DNA of 64,000 nucleotides, from contig NC_060027.1 of assembly GCF_021134715.1 (NCBI RefSeq), forward strand, positions 186,001 through 250,000, given 5' to 3'. Both the position numbers and the translations under genes were made by a program. Below, in pieces: positions 19,414-30,676 of the stretch (within the stretch, counting starts at the first letter, position 1; the number at the start of each line of letters is the position of its first letter). Origin of the DNA: Daphnia pulex (taxonomy: Eukaryota; Arthropoda; Branchiopoda; Diplostraca; Daphniidae). The notes below the pieces were generated by a model. It did no database searches. It was not told the origin of the DNA and worked only from the letters and a program-made list of their open reading frames with translations.

Positions 19414-22146
19414 TTTGGCTGCGAGTGAAATACCAAACGAACTGGACGGTGCCAAACAGCAGACTGACTCTGGTAGTGTCCCAACTGCCGTCCATTTATG
19501 CCTCCACATTTTTTGGTTGTTATGGAAATCGTAAAATAAAAAATAAAACTAAAGGCGGAAGTAAAATAATAATAATATAAAGAAAACCCCCCCAAAAAAT
19601 TCCCCCTGCTATTAAGTGGTTGCTTAAAGGCGAATTTGGTTATTTCCAGGGCGTCAATCCTTGGTGAAATGCGATGTGATGAGCAACGTCTCATGACGAC
19701 GACCTTGATAACTCAATCCGCAATTTTTTTAAAATAAAGATCGTGCCATTGAATATATGACGTCATCACTCTTTCAGTCCATCACGTTTGGTGGTGGACC
19801 AATGATCGATCCACCGAATTTTGACAGAATTCATACTCTCTTTTATTTCTCACCTTCCATTCAGCAGGTTGGAAAGTAAAGAAATTTCAAGATCAACAGA
19901 CGCCGAGGGCTTTGTTATTTCCCCAACTAAAATTTTCTTTTTATTTTGGGTGATGTCGTATAGCCTTGAGAAGAAACGTCCATTATCCGAACCTACTTAC
20001 ACCTTTTTCCGTGGCATCAGTACTATAAATTCCGGGCGTACATTTACTTTTTTTTTTCTTTATGAAAATAAAAAGAGGGATTCTTACTCTTTTATTTATA
20101 CCCTTCGGGCTTTTCAAATGGCAGTCATCCTCTGCCCGTGCAAAGACACCAACAGACAAATACCCCCCACAGAAGAAGATAAACAATCGGGAAAGGAGAA
20201 AGTATTTGTTTAAATAAGCCTTGCCAGTTGAAACTGAAAGTCAAGTTTAGAATATACAAGAAATTCAGGGACGACCGTATAATTATATTACCGAGTTATT
20301 GCAACTAAAATGTGATTATACCATCATGGCCGATGGTGGAAAACATCAAACGACTTGATTTACGAGACATTTCTACTCGATTTATAGCCACTTCCCGCTT
20401 AGTTGTTGGGCCATTTTCTCACGATATTTAATCGCGCTTTGTTAACTTAACGACGTGAAAATCTTTGTTTTGCCAAAATAAAATTGACGCTAAATGATTT
20501 ATTAGCCTCAATTTCATTTGATTTGTATATGAATCAAATTGTGTGTTAATGTTTTGACGACTCGCGTGTGCTGACCGTGACGGTGCACGGGATTCCCGTT
20601 AGATTTTCTCCCCCAATGCAGGTCAATTTACCGATTAATCTGTGCATACTAATGGCAGTCACGTTGGCCAATGATGTTGATGACACAAGGAGAGTTTAAA
20701 GACCCCGCCCATCTCCAATCCGTTGACATTGGTTCGACTTTGATATTTTTAGCGGATGCCATTCCGCGAGTTGTACTGTCGGAATTCCTTCCATTTCTAT
20801 CACTACTAATGCGGATGGGATTTTTTTTTTCTGTTTGTTCCGCCAGCGTGACTCGGGAGTTAATAGAAACTCTTGTGAGGCATCAAAAGCGTGCAATAAA
20901 AATCTTTCACGCGTTGTTTGCACAGGGAAAAACAAACGATACGTGGGAAATACGAAAACAATCATGACAGCGCCAACAATTATCACAATTGAAACGGACA
21001 AACATTTGCGGTGAACATTATCGGCCTTGGACTTTGAAACGAAATGACTTTGACTCGACTTTGAGACTCGCTGGATGTTCCTCTGGCCGGAACGTGAATT
21101 GTCAGCCGATCTATCGAAATGTATTATCAATCCATCATCGAGAGCGTAGTGTATAATTCTCTCTGCTCTTCTTGTTTTTTTTTAAGAAATGAATCAATGA
21201 TGTCGTTACGGAGAACGTTCACCCGGATAGAGGAATGCCGAATCAGCAAGTAGAATGCGCATTGAACTTGTAATGCGCATTTTCGTCTGCCAACGTTGAA
21301 ATTCCACGGCTGACTCGAGTCTTATCACGACAGTTGAATTTCTAATGCAACATAGTACCCACTAGATCAGAGATCCTATAACAATTGCAAATCACTATCA
21401 CAATCTGTTATTTCTTTTCTTTTAATTTTATTTAAATTGAAGCGAAACACAAAATTCAAATGTCATGAAAAACGTGGGTTGTCTCAGCAAGGGCTGCGCC
21501 ATCTAGAAATCGAGCTGGAAATTTAATCTATCGTTTCTCAATCTAAAGAAAAACTCGTTTTGTTATCATCTCTAAGTCTCATCAAAATGTACCGTAACGA
21601 GTTTGAGTGCGCCTTTTTATTTTAAAAATTTTCTACCATTTATTTAATATAGCGAAATGGAATTATTTCTATCTGATTATCTGCAGCGTGCAGCACAGCT
21701 CCGGGGCAAAGCATTTTTTCTTTATTGGCAAGCGCTTTGCATACAATTGACCGCTGTAGTAACAATTGCATCATCCCGCATAGACTGTGCGGCACATTTG
21801 CATAAACATTTCGTCCATTATTTCAGTCCCGGTCAAAAGTGGCCACCTCTGCGAAGTTATAGTGATTGCGAGTCTTTCAATTGAATGTTTTATTTATTCG
21901 CGTTTTCTTTCGGTTCAACAAAAACAAGTTTAACATTAAGGAATTCGTGCTGTCATTTTGATAGGGAGAAACATTAATTCGTCATTTGTGGAAAATGTCA
22001 ATTTGGTTATTGACGTTGCGCTCAGCACCTTATTGTCACACGCTTTCTTCCGTATTGTATTGTAGGAAATGATTTGGGAATAACGAGTCGAGTTGGGCAA
22101 CTCTAACGAAATGTGGATCGTTCAAATTCAAATGGTCGTTGGCTCG
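19414..22146. other. Intergenic, 2.7 kb, no convincing gene
   Basis: Upstream flank of the 19413 gene (a minus-strand CATAAATGG lies near 19494-19502). The remainder is AT-rich with T runs. Open frames near 19821, 20671 and 21657 do not show splice-consistent extension or domains. I see no RNA gene. Confidence 0.5.
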
Positions 22147-23554
22147 TTAATATTCCGGTTTTTGGACAAAGTCGACGGTTCCAGTGCTAGCAGGAACATC
22201 AGCAGCGACAACAGAATCGACTGCGGGAGCATCGGCAGGAACTGAAGGTGCAGCGGCGTCGCTATTAGTGCCAGAGAGTTCAGTAGCTTCTACAGCGGGA
22301 GCCGTGCCGTTGGCCTTTTGTCCTTCACGCCAGCCCAGATAATTGCTGCCGTAACCACTTTCTGAGAATCGTAAAAAAAGATTGGCAAACAAATTCACGT
22401 AAAACTATCAGATAAAATCTAATGGCCGATGATTTCAGTTGGATTCAATTTTTACCGATGGATAAGCTGTTGTATCCCGAGCTTCCGTATCCGGTAGTTC
22501 CGTGCTGGACTTGGTTGTTGTTGTTGCCGTACAGCCCTCCCGTGTTGTAGCCGGTGTTGGTGCCGTACCCGTTGTTGTTTCCGTATAGTCCCGTGTTGGT
22601 GCCATATCCGTTGTTGGAGCCGAAGCCGGAATTGCTGGTTCCCGATCCGAATCCAGCGTTTGATCCCGTATTGTAGCCAGTGTTTCCGTAGCCCGTGTTT
22701 CCGTACCCGGCATTAATACCAGTATTGGTGCCATAATCTGTGTTTGTTACGTAACCGGCATTGCCAGTGTTCGTTCCGTATCCGGAATTCGTCCCATATC
22801 CGGTGTTACCGTAGCCGGTGTTGGCGTTTCCGGTGTGGCCGAACCCGGTGTTACCGTAGCCAGCATTTCCTCCAAAAGCTATATAATGAATCAAACATTA
22901 AATCATTTGCCATCTTTAAAAGATAAGAACAATGAACTCACTGCCGCCGTAATTGGAGTTTCCTCCGGCATTGTACCCCTGATTGTTGTATCCACTTCCG
23001 CCATATCCTGCTAAAAGATCAAAGGGTTTTTTTTTTAATAATACGACTTTCATTTTTCATTTTTTAAGACGTTGCGTACCTCCGTTGTTGTTGGCGTAGC
23101 CATTATTAGCTCCGTAGCCGTTGCTGTTCTGGTACTCCACCTTTTGCTGGGTGTTGTAACTGCTACTCTGTTGCTGGTGGCTGCTGCTCTGCTGCTGGTA
23201 GTTGGTGCTGCTCAGCTGGTGACCTATCACACCAAATATTTATTGTAGATTGTACCATTGTCCAAAAGTCTTATTGCATTACCTGCTGATTGGTGGCCAG
23301 AGTTGGGACGATATCGCTCGTCGACGTTTTCACCTTCAGCCAATTCGGATTGGGCGAGTAACTCTTCGGCGACAATTCCGGCTACTTCCGGCGAGATGAC
23401 AAGTTGCCCTTCCTCTTCAGGGTAGGGCATGGCAACGGCCAAAGTCACCAACATCAACTGAAATCAAAATTTTCATGTTGAATTTCAACTTTAGTCAACG
23501 CTGTTAATTATTTTTTAAATAAAAGAGACTCACGGTTAAGATGAAACGAGACAT
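22147..23554 (-). CDS. Secreted Gly/Asn/Tyr/Thr repeat protein
   Basis: Six exons: 23554-23534, 23457-23283, 23223-23080, 23010-22942, 22878-22456 and 22361-22147; all later junctions are phase 1, total 348 aa. The signal peptide (MSRFILT / LMLVTLAVAM) is split after codon 7. Exon 2 is acidic; exon 3 is Q/S-rich ('NYQQQSSSHQQQSSS'). Exon 5 holds about 130 residues of GYGNTGYG/GYGTNTG repeats, and exon 6 carries the module 'LGWREGQKANG...VDFVQKPEY' shared with the 18749-19413 gene. Because exons 3-5 are all phase 1-1, any of them can be skipped or duplicated without breaking frame, which suits both alternative splicing and repeat growth. 'MPYPEE' after the signal peptide matches 'LPYPQD' of the 50836-51203 gene. 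Structural extracellular function inferred. Confidence 0.8.
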
Positions 23555-25472
23555 GATTGCTTTGTTTAGCGGCGGATGGGATTCCGGCGAAGGGATGTGG
23601 CCGCTGGGACGGTTGGAGTGCGGATGTTTCTCATTCGGCTGAATCCCGACGGTATTTATAGTCAAACGAAAGGTGGGATGGTACACACAGTAGAGAAGGA
23701 GGGGGGCAACAGTGCTGCTAAGGGTGGCGAAGAAAAATATGGGAAAAAGATTATTCAAACCACCTTGAAGAAAACAACAAAAAGGTTTGGTGGTTGGCTG
23801 GGGGAAAACCAAAAGGGGAGGAAAAAACCCATCGACTTTCTTAGCGTATCTTTCTTAGCTTCTTCCTCTTCTTCGTGTTCCGCTGCCTACCGAGTAAAGT
23901 CGACACTACCAGGCACAATAGAAAAAAGAAGAAATGAAAAACAACACGTAACAAAGGTGTGTGCGGATATAACTGACAACAACACGTGATGGCCGAAAGG
24001 CGTTGGATGACTGGCTGGGGTTTTCCTCCGTGACGCCACACAGTCAAAACAGAAAATAAAAATAATGGCATTTGCTCTTGTGGAAATCCATCAAATGCTG
24101 AGCCGAGTGTCTTCCTGATTTCGTAATAACGCCAAACGTAATACTTGTTTAAATGTGTTACGAGCTATTACGTGGATGGGATTTCCACTGTATGCAAACA
24201 CAATTCAAAGAAATCGATTTTCTGCGGAACAAATCGGAATAAGTAATATACTGATCAGAGGTTTTTCAATTAAAATAAGAAGGAAAAAGGGATAATGAAT
24301 AATTGACATTTATTGGGTAGTGGTTTCGGTAAGTGGGTAAACGGACGTTAATAGTGCGGTCTAATACAATTGTCCAACCGTTTAATCAGGTAACCAATTG
24401 TCCACTTTCCTTGGTGACAATTATACGGTTATTGGGGGGAAATTATGGATGCGTAGGATTATAGCGGCTATGGATTCGGTGGAGGTCCATGGAAAGAATG
24501 TTTCTTTTTCAAATCGATTTCAGTTTAAAATATGGTCGCGCGTTTTTCCGACATTTTCAACGAAGCGAATCACTTTTCTATACATTCCACAAGATTTTTC
24601 ACGAAGCAAAAATCATTTAAAATTTTTCCCTCGTGGATATTGCCATTTTTTTTTAATGCATCCGATTTATGTTAGATGTCATTTATGAATGTCGTTAAAG
24701 TCATCGTCTCTGGCATGTAATTTCAACTTAAATGAAGAGTTGAAGACGGCGACGAGTGGCATTTCCAGCTTCTCGCATGAATAAATTTACTCAGTTTTGA
24801 TATGAAATTGTGAAATTCGAATTGTACTCGGGTTGAATTGCCCGTGAGTCAAAACGATGAGCGTGGTTTTTTTGTTTCAGATTTCATCATCAATGTAATT
24901 TCTCATCTGTAATGAATTTACTGCTGCATTTGTAAACTGTAAAGTCTGTCTAAATAGCGGACTTGGCATTACATTTTACAGCCGTACAACAGCTAGCGCA
25001 AAAGGTGAAAAAGTACAAATAGATCTGCGGCTAAATACTATAAGCGTTTGAAACATTTGCGCTTGTGTGTAGTCCTCTATAAATATAGCACGCGCAGCCA
25101 CAGCAGGTGACAGAAAGACAAGTTAGGGGGAAAGATGAAGAAAAAAACAAACTTTATAGCCTGCTGCTGCCACCGTAGTAAATGAGCGGCTATTTAGTTT
25201 GGACTCTGATACCTGTGACTTCAATGTTTCTGCAACTTGTGCCTCATTAGCCACATCTAAAGTATCGAGAAGTTTTTATTCTTTTTTTAGAAGTAGAGCA
25301 CGGAATGGGTATAAGAAAAATACCGTTTGTTTTTTTCGGTTTTGTTGGGTGAAGAAATCGTTTCGTGAATTAGTGTTGTGAGTGGACGTCACCAGTTAAC
25401 TAGCTATAAAGACCACCTCAAAGATTTCGTGTTGGTAAATTCGCAATCGGTCTCTCTGAGATAACTGACAAC
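23555..25472. other. Intergenic, 1.9 kb, with an orphan TATA-like promoter
   Basis: Upstream flank of the 23554 gene (a minus-strand tataaata is read from 23652-23661). Near its end a plus-strand TATAAATATA motif (25077-25086) is followed by a 16-codon ORF at 25135-25185 with three adjacent Cys; this is too short to call as a gene. Otherwise AT-rich without recognisable features. Confidence 0.5.
25405..25410 (+). promoter_or_regulatory. TATA box of the Thr-rich secreted gene
   Basis: TATAAA lies 63 bases upstream of the start codon at 25473, with a leader that has no upstream ATG. Spacing is normal for this gene set. Confidence 0.55.
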
Positions 25473-26766
25473 ATGCAGAAAATCATTCGTCGCGTTATTC
25501 GACTGGCTTCATTATTGGTAATTTATTTTTTATTTTTAGTTTAAATTTTTGATTCAGTAACATGTGTTTCTCTGAAATTCTTTTGTGATTTTTATATCTT
25601 TTTATATCTGAAATCAAAGGTTTTTTTACCCAGTCTGTTACAAGCTTTTTCTCTGTCGGTGTCCGATGAAAAGCGAGTAGCAGATCCCGAACGGTGGAAA
25701 GGCTACGTCTTTGATGACGTGAGCGACTCAAACTACCATTTTGTCAGCAAACAAAATCTTAACCTTTATAAGTTGCGCAACAAAGCGTCAGCAACAGTAT
25801 CCAGTGGTAAAAACGGATACAAGTACTCGAAAACCAAAGCCCCTTCATACGGCCAGAATAATTTAAATCAATATGGGAATAGTAAACCAAACTGTACTGA
25901 TGAAGGTAACATGATCGGACTTTTTAAATTTTTATTAATCGCTGCATTTTGAAACGGGTTGATTTATTTTATTTCTCAGATGAAGAATTCGATCAACGAA
26001 AGAAGATTTGGAAAGCAAGTCTGATCCTGGGGTCGGTTGGCTTGGCCTTAAGCAAATTGGGTCTCGTTTCAATTGTTTCGCCATTTCTGTTTGTGGAGGA
26101 TACCACAACATCAACGTCAACAACATCGACAACATCAACTAGTACATCAACATCTACATCAACTACTTCAACATCAACCACTTCCACATCCTCCACTTCA
26201 ACATCAACAACATCGACCACTACTACCCCTACGACCACAACATCGAAAAACAACGACACCAACAACAACGACAACAACTCCAACAACTACAACGTCGACG
26301 ATAACCACAACTATTGCGCCTAGTATTTATATGTTTAATTCATACATCAACACCTTTTTAGAGGTCGTTTTGACAAAAAAAAAACTTAATTTCAGTCACG
26401 TGCACCACGACGACGACAGCGACAGCCGGAGATTACAAAACCATCCGAAATCCCGGGGCACAAGTGGCACAGTGTCTTGCCATCACGGTACCTGTTGGCA
26501 GCAAAATTCAAATTACTTGCACGGTCGTTTATACGCAGGCTGGCACGTACACTATGGTAAGTCGTGATACAACAAGCTACATGGAACAATTTCTTTGATC
26601 GTGCGCCAATATTTGGCAGTTTTACACGAACGGCGGAACAACTCTCATCACCGGTATGGCCGTTGTGGGAACAACGTACACGTCGACGGACAACACGCTG
26701 ACTATTGAATCCCTGGCCGGCAGTTCCAATGCTGAGACGCTATGCTGCTCATGGACAACAGTTTAA
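25473..26766 (+). CDS. Secreted mucin-like Thr/Ser-rich protein; frame break in the Thr tract
   Basis: Exons: 25473-25517, 25620-25905, 25980-26322, 26396-26556 and 26620-26766. The signal peptide spans exon 1 (MQKIIRRVIRLASLL) and the start of exon 2 ('VFLPSLLQAFS'). Exon 2 is Lys/Asn/Tyr-rich. Exon 3 is a long Thr/Ser tract, typical of O-glycosylated stalks. Exons 4-5 make a compact C-terminal domain of ~100 residues with Cys in 'ITCTTTTTA', 'VAQCLAITVPVG', 'IQITCTVVYTQAG' and a terminal 'TLCCSW'; the alternating hydrophobic pattern suggests a small beta domain. In exon 3 the Thr frame ends at 26246-26250 (five A) and resumes in the next frame ('KTTTPTTTT..TIAP'). Removing one A makes exon 3 end in phase 1 at cta|gtattt, exactly as exon 4 requires. 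Hence a one-base insertion: polymorphism, error or recent pseudogene. Family not recognised. Confidence 0.65.
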
Positions 26767-27093
26767 TAGAACCGCATCGTTGAACTACAAGAACTCAAAA
26801 AGCTACAAGAGAATTTGATTTCAGTTCAATTCTGCAATGTCTTGTAATCACAGCTATGCCTCTTGTTAATAAATGATAGGCCTTTATGATGTGATAGTGG
26901 ATAAAAATTGTACACAAAATTTTAGCTAAATTGCCGTAGTCCATCTCAACAAATGGCCATCGACAATTGTCCAATTGTCCTGTTGGAATGTAAATTTTTC
27001 TTACTCAAAGATTGTTTCAATTATTTCACAACTGTGGACTGATTTGTTCGTTTTAGCCCAACTTATTTAATGTCTCTCAATTGTTTTTGGCAG
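26767..27093. other. Spacer between terminal-exon copies
   Basis: This stretch contains aataaa at about 26870 downstream of the first terminal exon, which fits a polyadenylation signal. No other feature was seen. Confidence 0.5.
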
Positions 27094-27222
27094 TTTTACA
27101 CTCGCAGCGGAACCTCCCTCATCACCAGTACGGGCACAACAACATTTACGACGACGGACAACACGCTGCTTATCACTTCTCTTGCCCGCAATGCCCTTAG
27201 TGAGCTGCTTTGCTGCTCATAG
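27094..27222 (+). CDS. Duplicate terminal exon of the Thr-rich gene (alternative or relic)
   Basis: After 'ttttggcag' at 27085-27093, an open stretch of 42 codons starts 'FYTRSGTSLITS' and ends 'LLCCS' plus stop. The preceding gene's last exon starts 'FYTNGGTTLITG' and ends 'TLCCSW..'. Both have an intact acceptor with a T-rich tract and the same phase 0, and both contain 'TDNTL'. The copy ends five residues earlier and has diverged, but keeps an open frame. It could be used as a mutually exclusive last exon, or be what remains of a tandemly duplicated gene. Confidence 0.55.
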   Translation, partial: FYTRSGTSLITSTGTTTFTTTDNTLLITSLARNALSELLCCS

Positions 27223-27406
27223 GCAACTATTCCATAGACACAAAATGTTACACTGCAACAAACGTAAACACAATTTTTTTTTAGTGCCAATTGTATTGAA
27301 AAAAGAAGAAAAATAAGAACACACGCCTCGTAAACGGTCAGTAAAATTTCATTCCGTGTTATTGCTCAAGTTCTTGCTTCAATTGCAGATCCATAAAAAT
27401 GTTTCT

Positions 27407-28773
27407 TTAATTCTTGGGGGAGATTCCGTTGACGAGAACGCCCAAAGCGCCCTTCCAGGAGGCCAAATCGTCGGAAGAGACACCGCTGGCAGCCAACGAC
27501 TCCATCAGAAGGCGACCAAAGTCCTGAAATAAGAAAACAGATTTAGCTTATAAGTTGGAAAATAACAATCAAATAGGCGTATCTCACCTCCCAAGCACTA
27601 CGGGGAATGCTACGAGCGGCGTGGGTGTAGCGCATGTAGTTGATGTTGCCCAAAAGTTGCAGCTTGTCGCCGGTAGCAGAGACGATGGTGTCCAGGCGGT
27701 CGGCGACCAGGGCGACTTGTTTGTTGTACTCGGCATCGCCATTCAGGGATCCCACAGGGACATTGGCGAACTTGGCAAAGTATTTCTGGATGCGGGGAGT
27801 CTCCTTGAAGAGCCTTTTATCAAAAAGTTAATAACATTATAACATTAGATTACAGTAAAGTTTAATTAGATTCATTACTTGATCAAGATGGAAGAGACCA
27901 TGGCGTTGCGGCCGCTCCTGATGTTCTCCCAGCTCCTCTGGACGTCACGGATTTGACGGGCGGACAATTTGGTCTGGGGATCAGCCAAATCGTCGGGGTT
28001 CCTTTAAAGTTAAATGCCACCATGTAAAATTTGCGCCAGTGTTTTTTTTTACAGACAACCAGGAATTACTTGAGGGTCTTGGAGATACCGGCAACCAAAG
28101 CGGCAAGTCCGTTCTTCCAGGCGCTCTTGGCCTCGGCGTTGAAGGAGCTGCCCAGCTCTTCAGCGAGGACTTCTTCCAGGATGGCACCGAATTGCTACAA
28201 ATGTTTCATATTTCATTTCAATTCAATATTTACTTTTTTAGAAATCTTCTTTGATTTAGCAAACCTCGAACATGATGGGAGTAGCACCGCGGGACTGATG
28301 GGCTCCTCCGAGAGCGTTGAGTTGGCTGGCCATCAACTCCTGGCTGGCCAGGGACTGGATGACGACGTTCAAACCGGCCAAAATGGTGTAAGCCTGGGCC
28401 AAGAAGTTGCCGTTGGTCAACAATTCGTTTTGGGGGACGCTGGCGAACTTGCTGAACATCTTCTGGTATTCGGGATGGGCCTTGATGAAGCGGAAAAGAA
28501 TCTGAGGAGGAACATCGCCGTCTCTTCTGGCCTGGTCCCAGGTCTTGCGGATGACACTGCGGTCGTGAGCGCTCAACGAGAGTCCACCCTCGCTGTCATC
28601 ATCGGCCGAGACAGTAGTGACGGAAGTGGTGACGGTAGTCGTGGTGGTTGCAGACTGACAAAAAATATTTCAATCTAATGAACATCAATTGTAATTGTAG
28701 GAGCGAATAAATTGGGACTTACCACGCTGGCGAAAGCGACAACGGCCAAGAGAAGGGCTAGTTTGAAAGCCAT
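27407..28773 (-). CDS. Extracellular two-domain haemoglobin
   Basis: Six exons: 28773-28723, 28654-28265, 28194-28070, 28001-27879, 27813-27588 and 27523-27407; phases agree, 343 aa. The signal peptide (MAFKLALLLAVVAFASV) is exactly exon 1. A Thr-rich, then acidic linker follows, as in Daphnia haemoglobins. Globin domain 1 runs from 'LSAHDRSVIRKTWDQAR' with CD1 Phe in 'FSKFASVP' and proximal His in 'LGGAHQSRG'. Domain 2 starts 'LSARQIRDVQRSWENIR' with CD1 Phe in 'FAKFANVP' and proximal His in 'YMRYTHAAR'. The distal position appears not to be His in either domain (around 'TNGNF' and 'YNKQV'). The G-helix intron falls at the equivalent site in both domains (before 'QFG' and 'DFG'), supporting origin by internal duplication; an additional B-helix-type intron is present only in domain 2. 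It carries O2 in haemolymph. No second globin gene is in the window. Confidence 0.95.
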
Positions 28774-28854
28774 TGTTATACGAGTAGAAGAAGAAGAGTT
28801 TAGCTCTGGAAGTATCAGTCAGCTAAGTGATGTCTTCTCTAACATTTCCAGTTG

Positions 28855-28863
28855 CCTTTTATA
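28855..28863 (-). promoter_or_regulatory. TATA box of the haemoglobin gene
   Basis: On the minus strand this reads TATAAAAGG, 82 bases upstream of the ATG. About 30-35 bases downstream is CTGACTGATAC (complement of 28813-28823), resembling an arthropod initiator. Confidence 0.75.
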
Positions 28864-28912
28864 GTAACAGACTCTCGGCCGGGAAGAGATGGAGAATGGT
28901 TTTAATGTGGCT

Positions 28913-29558
28913 CACGTGATGATTTGCATGCGCAAATGAGACTTTGACATTTTAACTGATGTCAACTGTCGGGTCATCCAGTTTAGTCTGTGCAGTCCAT
29001 ACTATATTCCGGCTAGAAGGGAACTACGTGATGTCCAACACGTTCGGTTTATCTCTCCGGTTGGTGGTTGGCGGATTTTGTTCTGGATGCGCATCCCTGT
29101 CTCATTCTAGGTGTAGATTTCCGATGGATTTGTTTCATTGCTGAATTTTTGCAGGTAATTTTTTTAATTGTCTTTATAATGGTCCTTTATAATTTGTTAT
29201 TTTTATTTGACAGGCTAAAGGGACTAAATCTGACTTAGACTTTGGCCCCGCTGTTTTGAAAATCGTTTCGTCTCGAGCCTCTGTTTACATTCATGCGTCC
29301 AAAACATTTGACACGTGCGATAGGGTCATCAAAAAGGTTAGTCGGGTGATATTTAAAAAATTTAGAATCAACAAGGCCATAAGAATGCTGTGGGCTTGTA
29401 TTAATTTTACGTACGTGATACAAGCGATGCGCTGTTTTTGTTGACTAATAATTCACTTGTAGATATTTACATTAACGATACCATTTCCAAATTTAGTTTA
29501 ATCTGTATTTATTTATTTATCTATTAAAATATGCTTTTATTTTTAATACGCGCACGTG
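28913..29558 (-). promoter_or_regulatory. Cluster of ACGTG (HRE-type) motifs upstream of haemoglobin
   Basis: CACGTG or TACGTG words occur at 28913-28918, 29025-29030, 29312-29317, 29412-29417 and 29553-29558, all within 800 bases upstream of the gene. ACGTG is the core of the hypoxia response element bound by HIF; CACGTG is also an E-box. Haemoglobin induction by low oxygen through such elements is established in Daphnia. That these copies act so is inference. Confidence 0.55.
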
Positions 29559-29598
29559 TGAATGTCAGACAGAGGAGAGTAGCATTTGCTGTGAAAAT

Positions 29599-29709
29599 GT
29601 TTCGGTTTCAACTGGTTAGTTCCCATTCCAATATATAAGCCTTTATGTTTTTGAAATGTTATCTGTTTCCCTGTAGCTAGTATACGCGGTCGCTGGTGAT
29701 GCAAAATGA
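29599..29709 (+). pseudogene. Possible relic of a secreted-protein gene start
   Basis: ATG TTT CGG TTT CAA CTG followed by gttagtt, then after ~60 bases ctgtag and CTA GTA TAC GCG GTC GCT, is the arrangement of the other secreted genes here (6-9 codons, phase-0 intron, hydrophobic continuation). The frame then stops at a TGA after only 16 codons. It could be the decayed 5' end of a lost paralogue. Chance resemblance is quite possible. Confidence 0.25.
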
Positions 29710-30594
29710 TGCAGCACAATAGGTGAAGAAGCCTGTAACAACGACACTTATTAGACGAAAAACCTCAAAGGTGTATCGACGATGAAGCAAACAGCCAACG
29801 CCCTCAAAAGATTTGGTTCTTTTCCATCCTTGCCCCAATTATATTAAGTAAGAGAAATGAAGATTTGCATCCGGAGGTGTTACGCCACTTCCACGAATAC
29901 GCGCATCCCCTTTCTAACCTTTGCCATTCTTAGATGTAAGATGTTTCATTTCAATTTGTCTAATTCCAATTTTATTCTGCATTGATTTGTATTGATTTGT
30001 GGTTGCGTTATTGCCATTGGCATGGCCATTGCAGTAACTCTACGCTCTATTTCGTTTTAAAATGAAAAATCAATTTGACAAATTACCGCTGCGAGGTCGA
30101 CCTTGGCATTTCCGGATTTGGGTTGGAAACCAAACTTGCCCTCAATCTCATTTCCGATAGCTATTATTAAGTGTCTGTCAGTTCTGAATGAATGTTACAA
30201 GTGCTCTGGTTGTTTTTTTATTACCTCGTCGTGGCAAACACGATTCGATATATCCGTATCACGTGACAGCCTTGAAAATCCATGCCCCATTGAATAACTC
30301 TGTTATAATAATTTTTGTTTTAACGCCTGTTTGATATACGGGATTCTGACGTAAAATGTTTTCGATAATTTTTTTTTTATGAATTAATCGTTGCTTCGGG
30401 TTCTTTTACGCATAACGCTAGTAGGGATATTACATCATTTGGATGGAGTCGGACCATTTCTTCACGGACCTATCCTTCAAATCCCATCATCAGGATATGT
30501 AATCAGCAGTCAACCGTAAAACGATTTCACAACCTTGCAAGAAAAGGAAGGCCAATGTTGATAGGTAGGTAATTATTTCCCTTGGTGAAAATCG

Positions 30595-30601
30595 TATAAA
30601 T
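30595..30601 (+). promoter_or_regulatory. TATA box of the acidic secreted protein gene
   Basis: TATAAAT 76 bases upstream of the ATG at 30677, with tcacttcaccagttg about 40 bases downstream as a candidate start region. Confidence 0.55.
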
Positions 30602-30676
30602 GTGCTACCGACATTGTAGAGTGCCAATATTCTCACTTCACCAGTTGAAGCAACTAGTAGTATCAACTCAAGCAGC

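Larger units (their letters stand above)
28774..30676. other. Intergenic, 1.9 kb, shared upstream region
   Basis: Between the divergent haemoglobin (-) and acidic secreted protein (+) genes. Apart from the ACGTG cluster it contains a splice-bounded open stretch at 29215-29336 (gacag before, aag|gttagt after) and a possible tiny gene relic near 29599. Neither is supported enough to call as a gene. Confidence 0.45.

Noticed and set aside
25077-25185. Orphan TATA plus 16-codon Cys-rich ORF
   Set aside because: Too short and without conservation evidence; kept only as a note in the intergenic entry.
25993-26286. Val/Asp-rich minus-strand frame
   Set aside because: Shadow of the Thr/Ser (ACA/TCA) tract of the plus-strand gene.
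28031-28678. 215-codon plus-strand frame over haemoglobin
   Set aside because: Antisense to globin exons and running through their introns.
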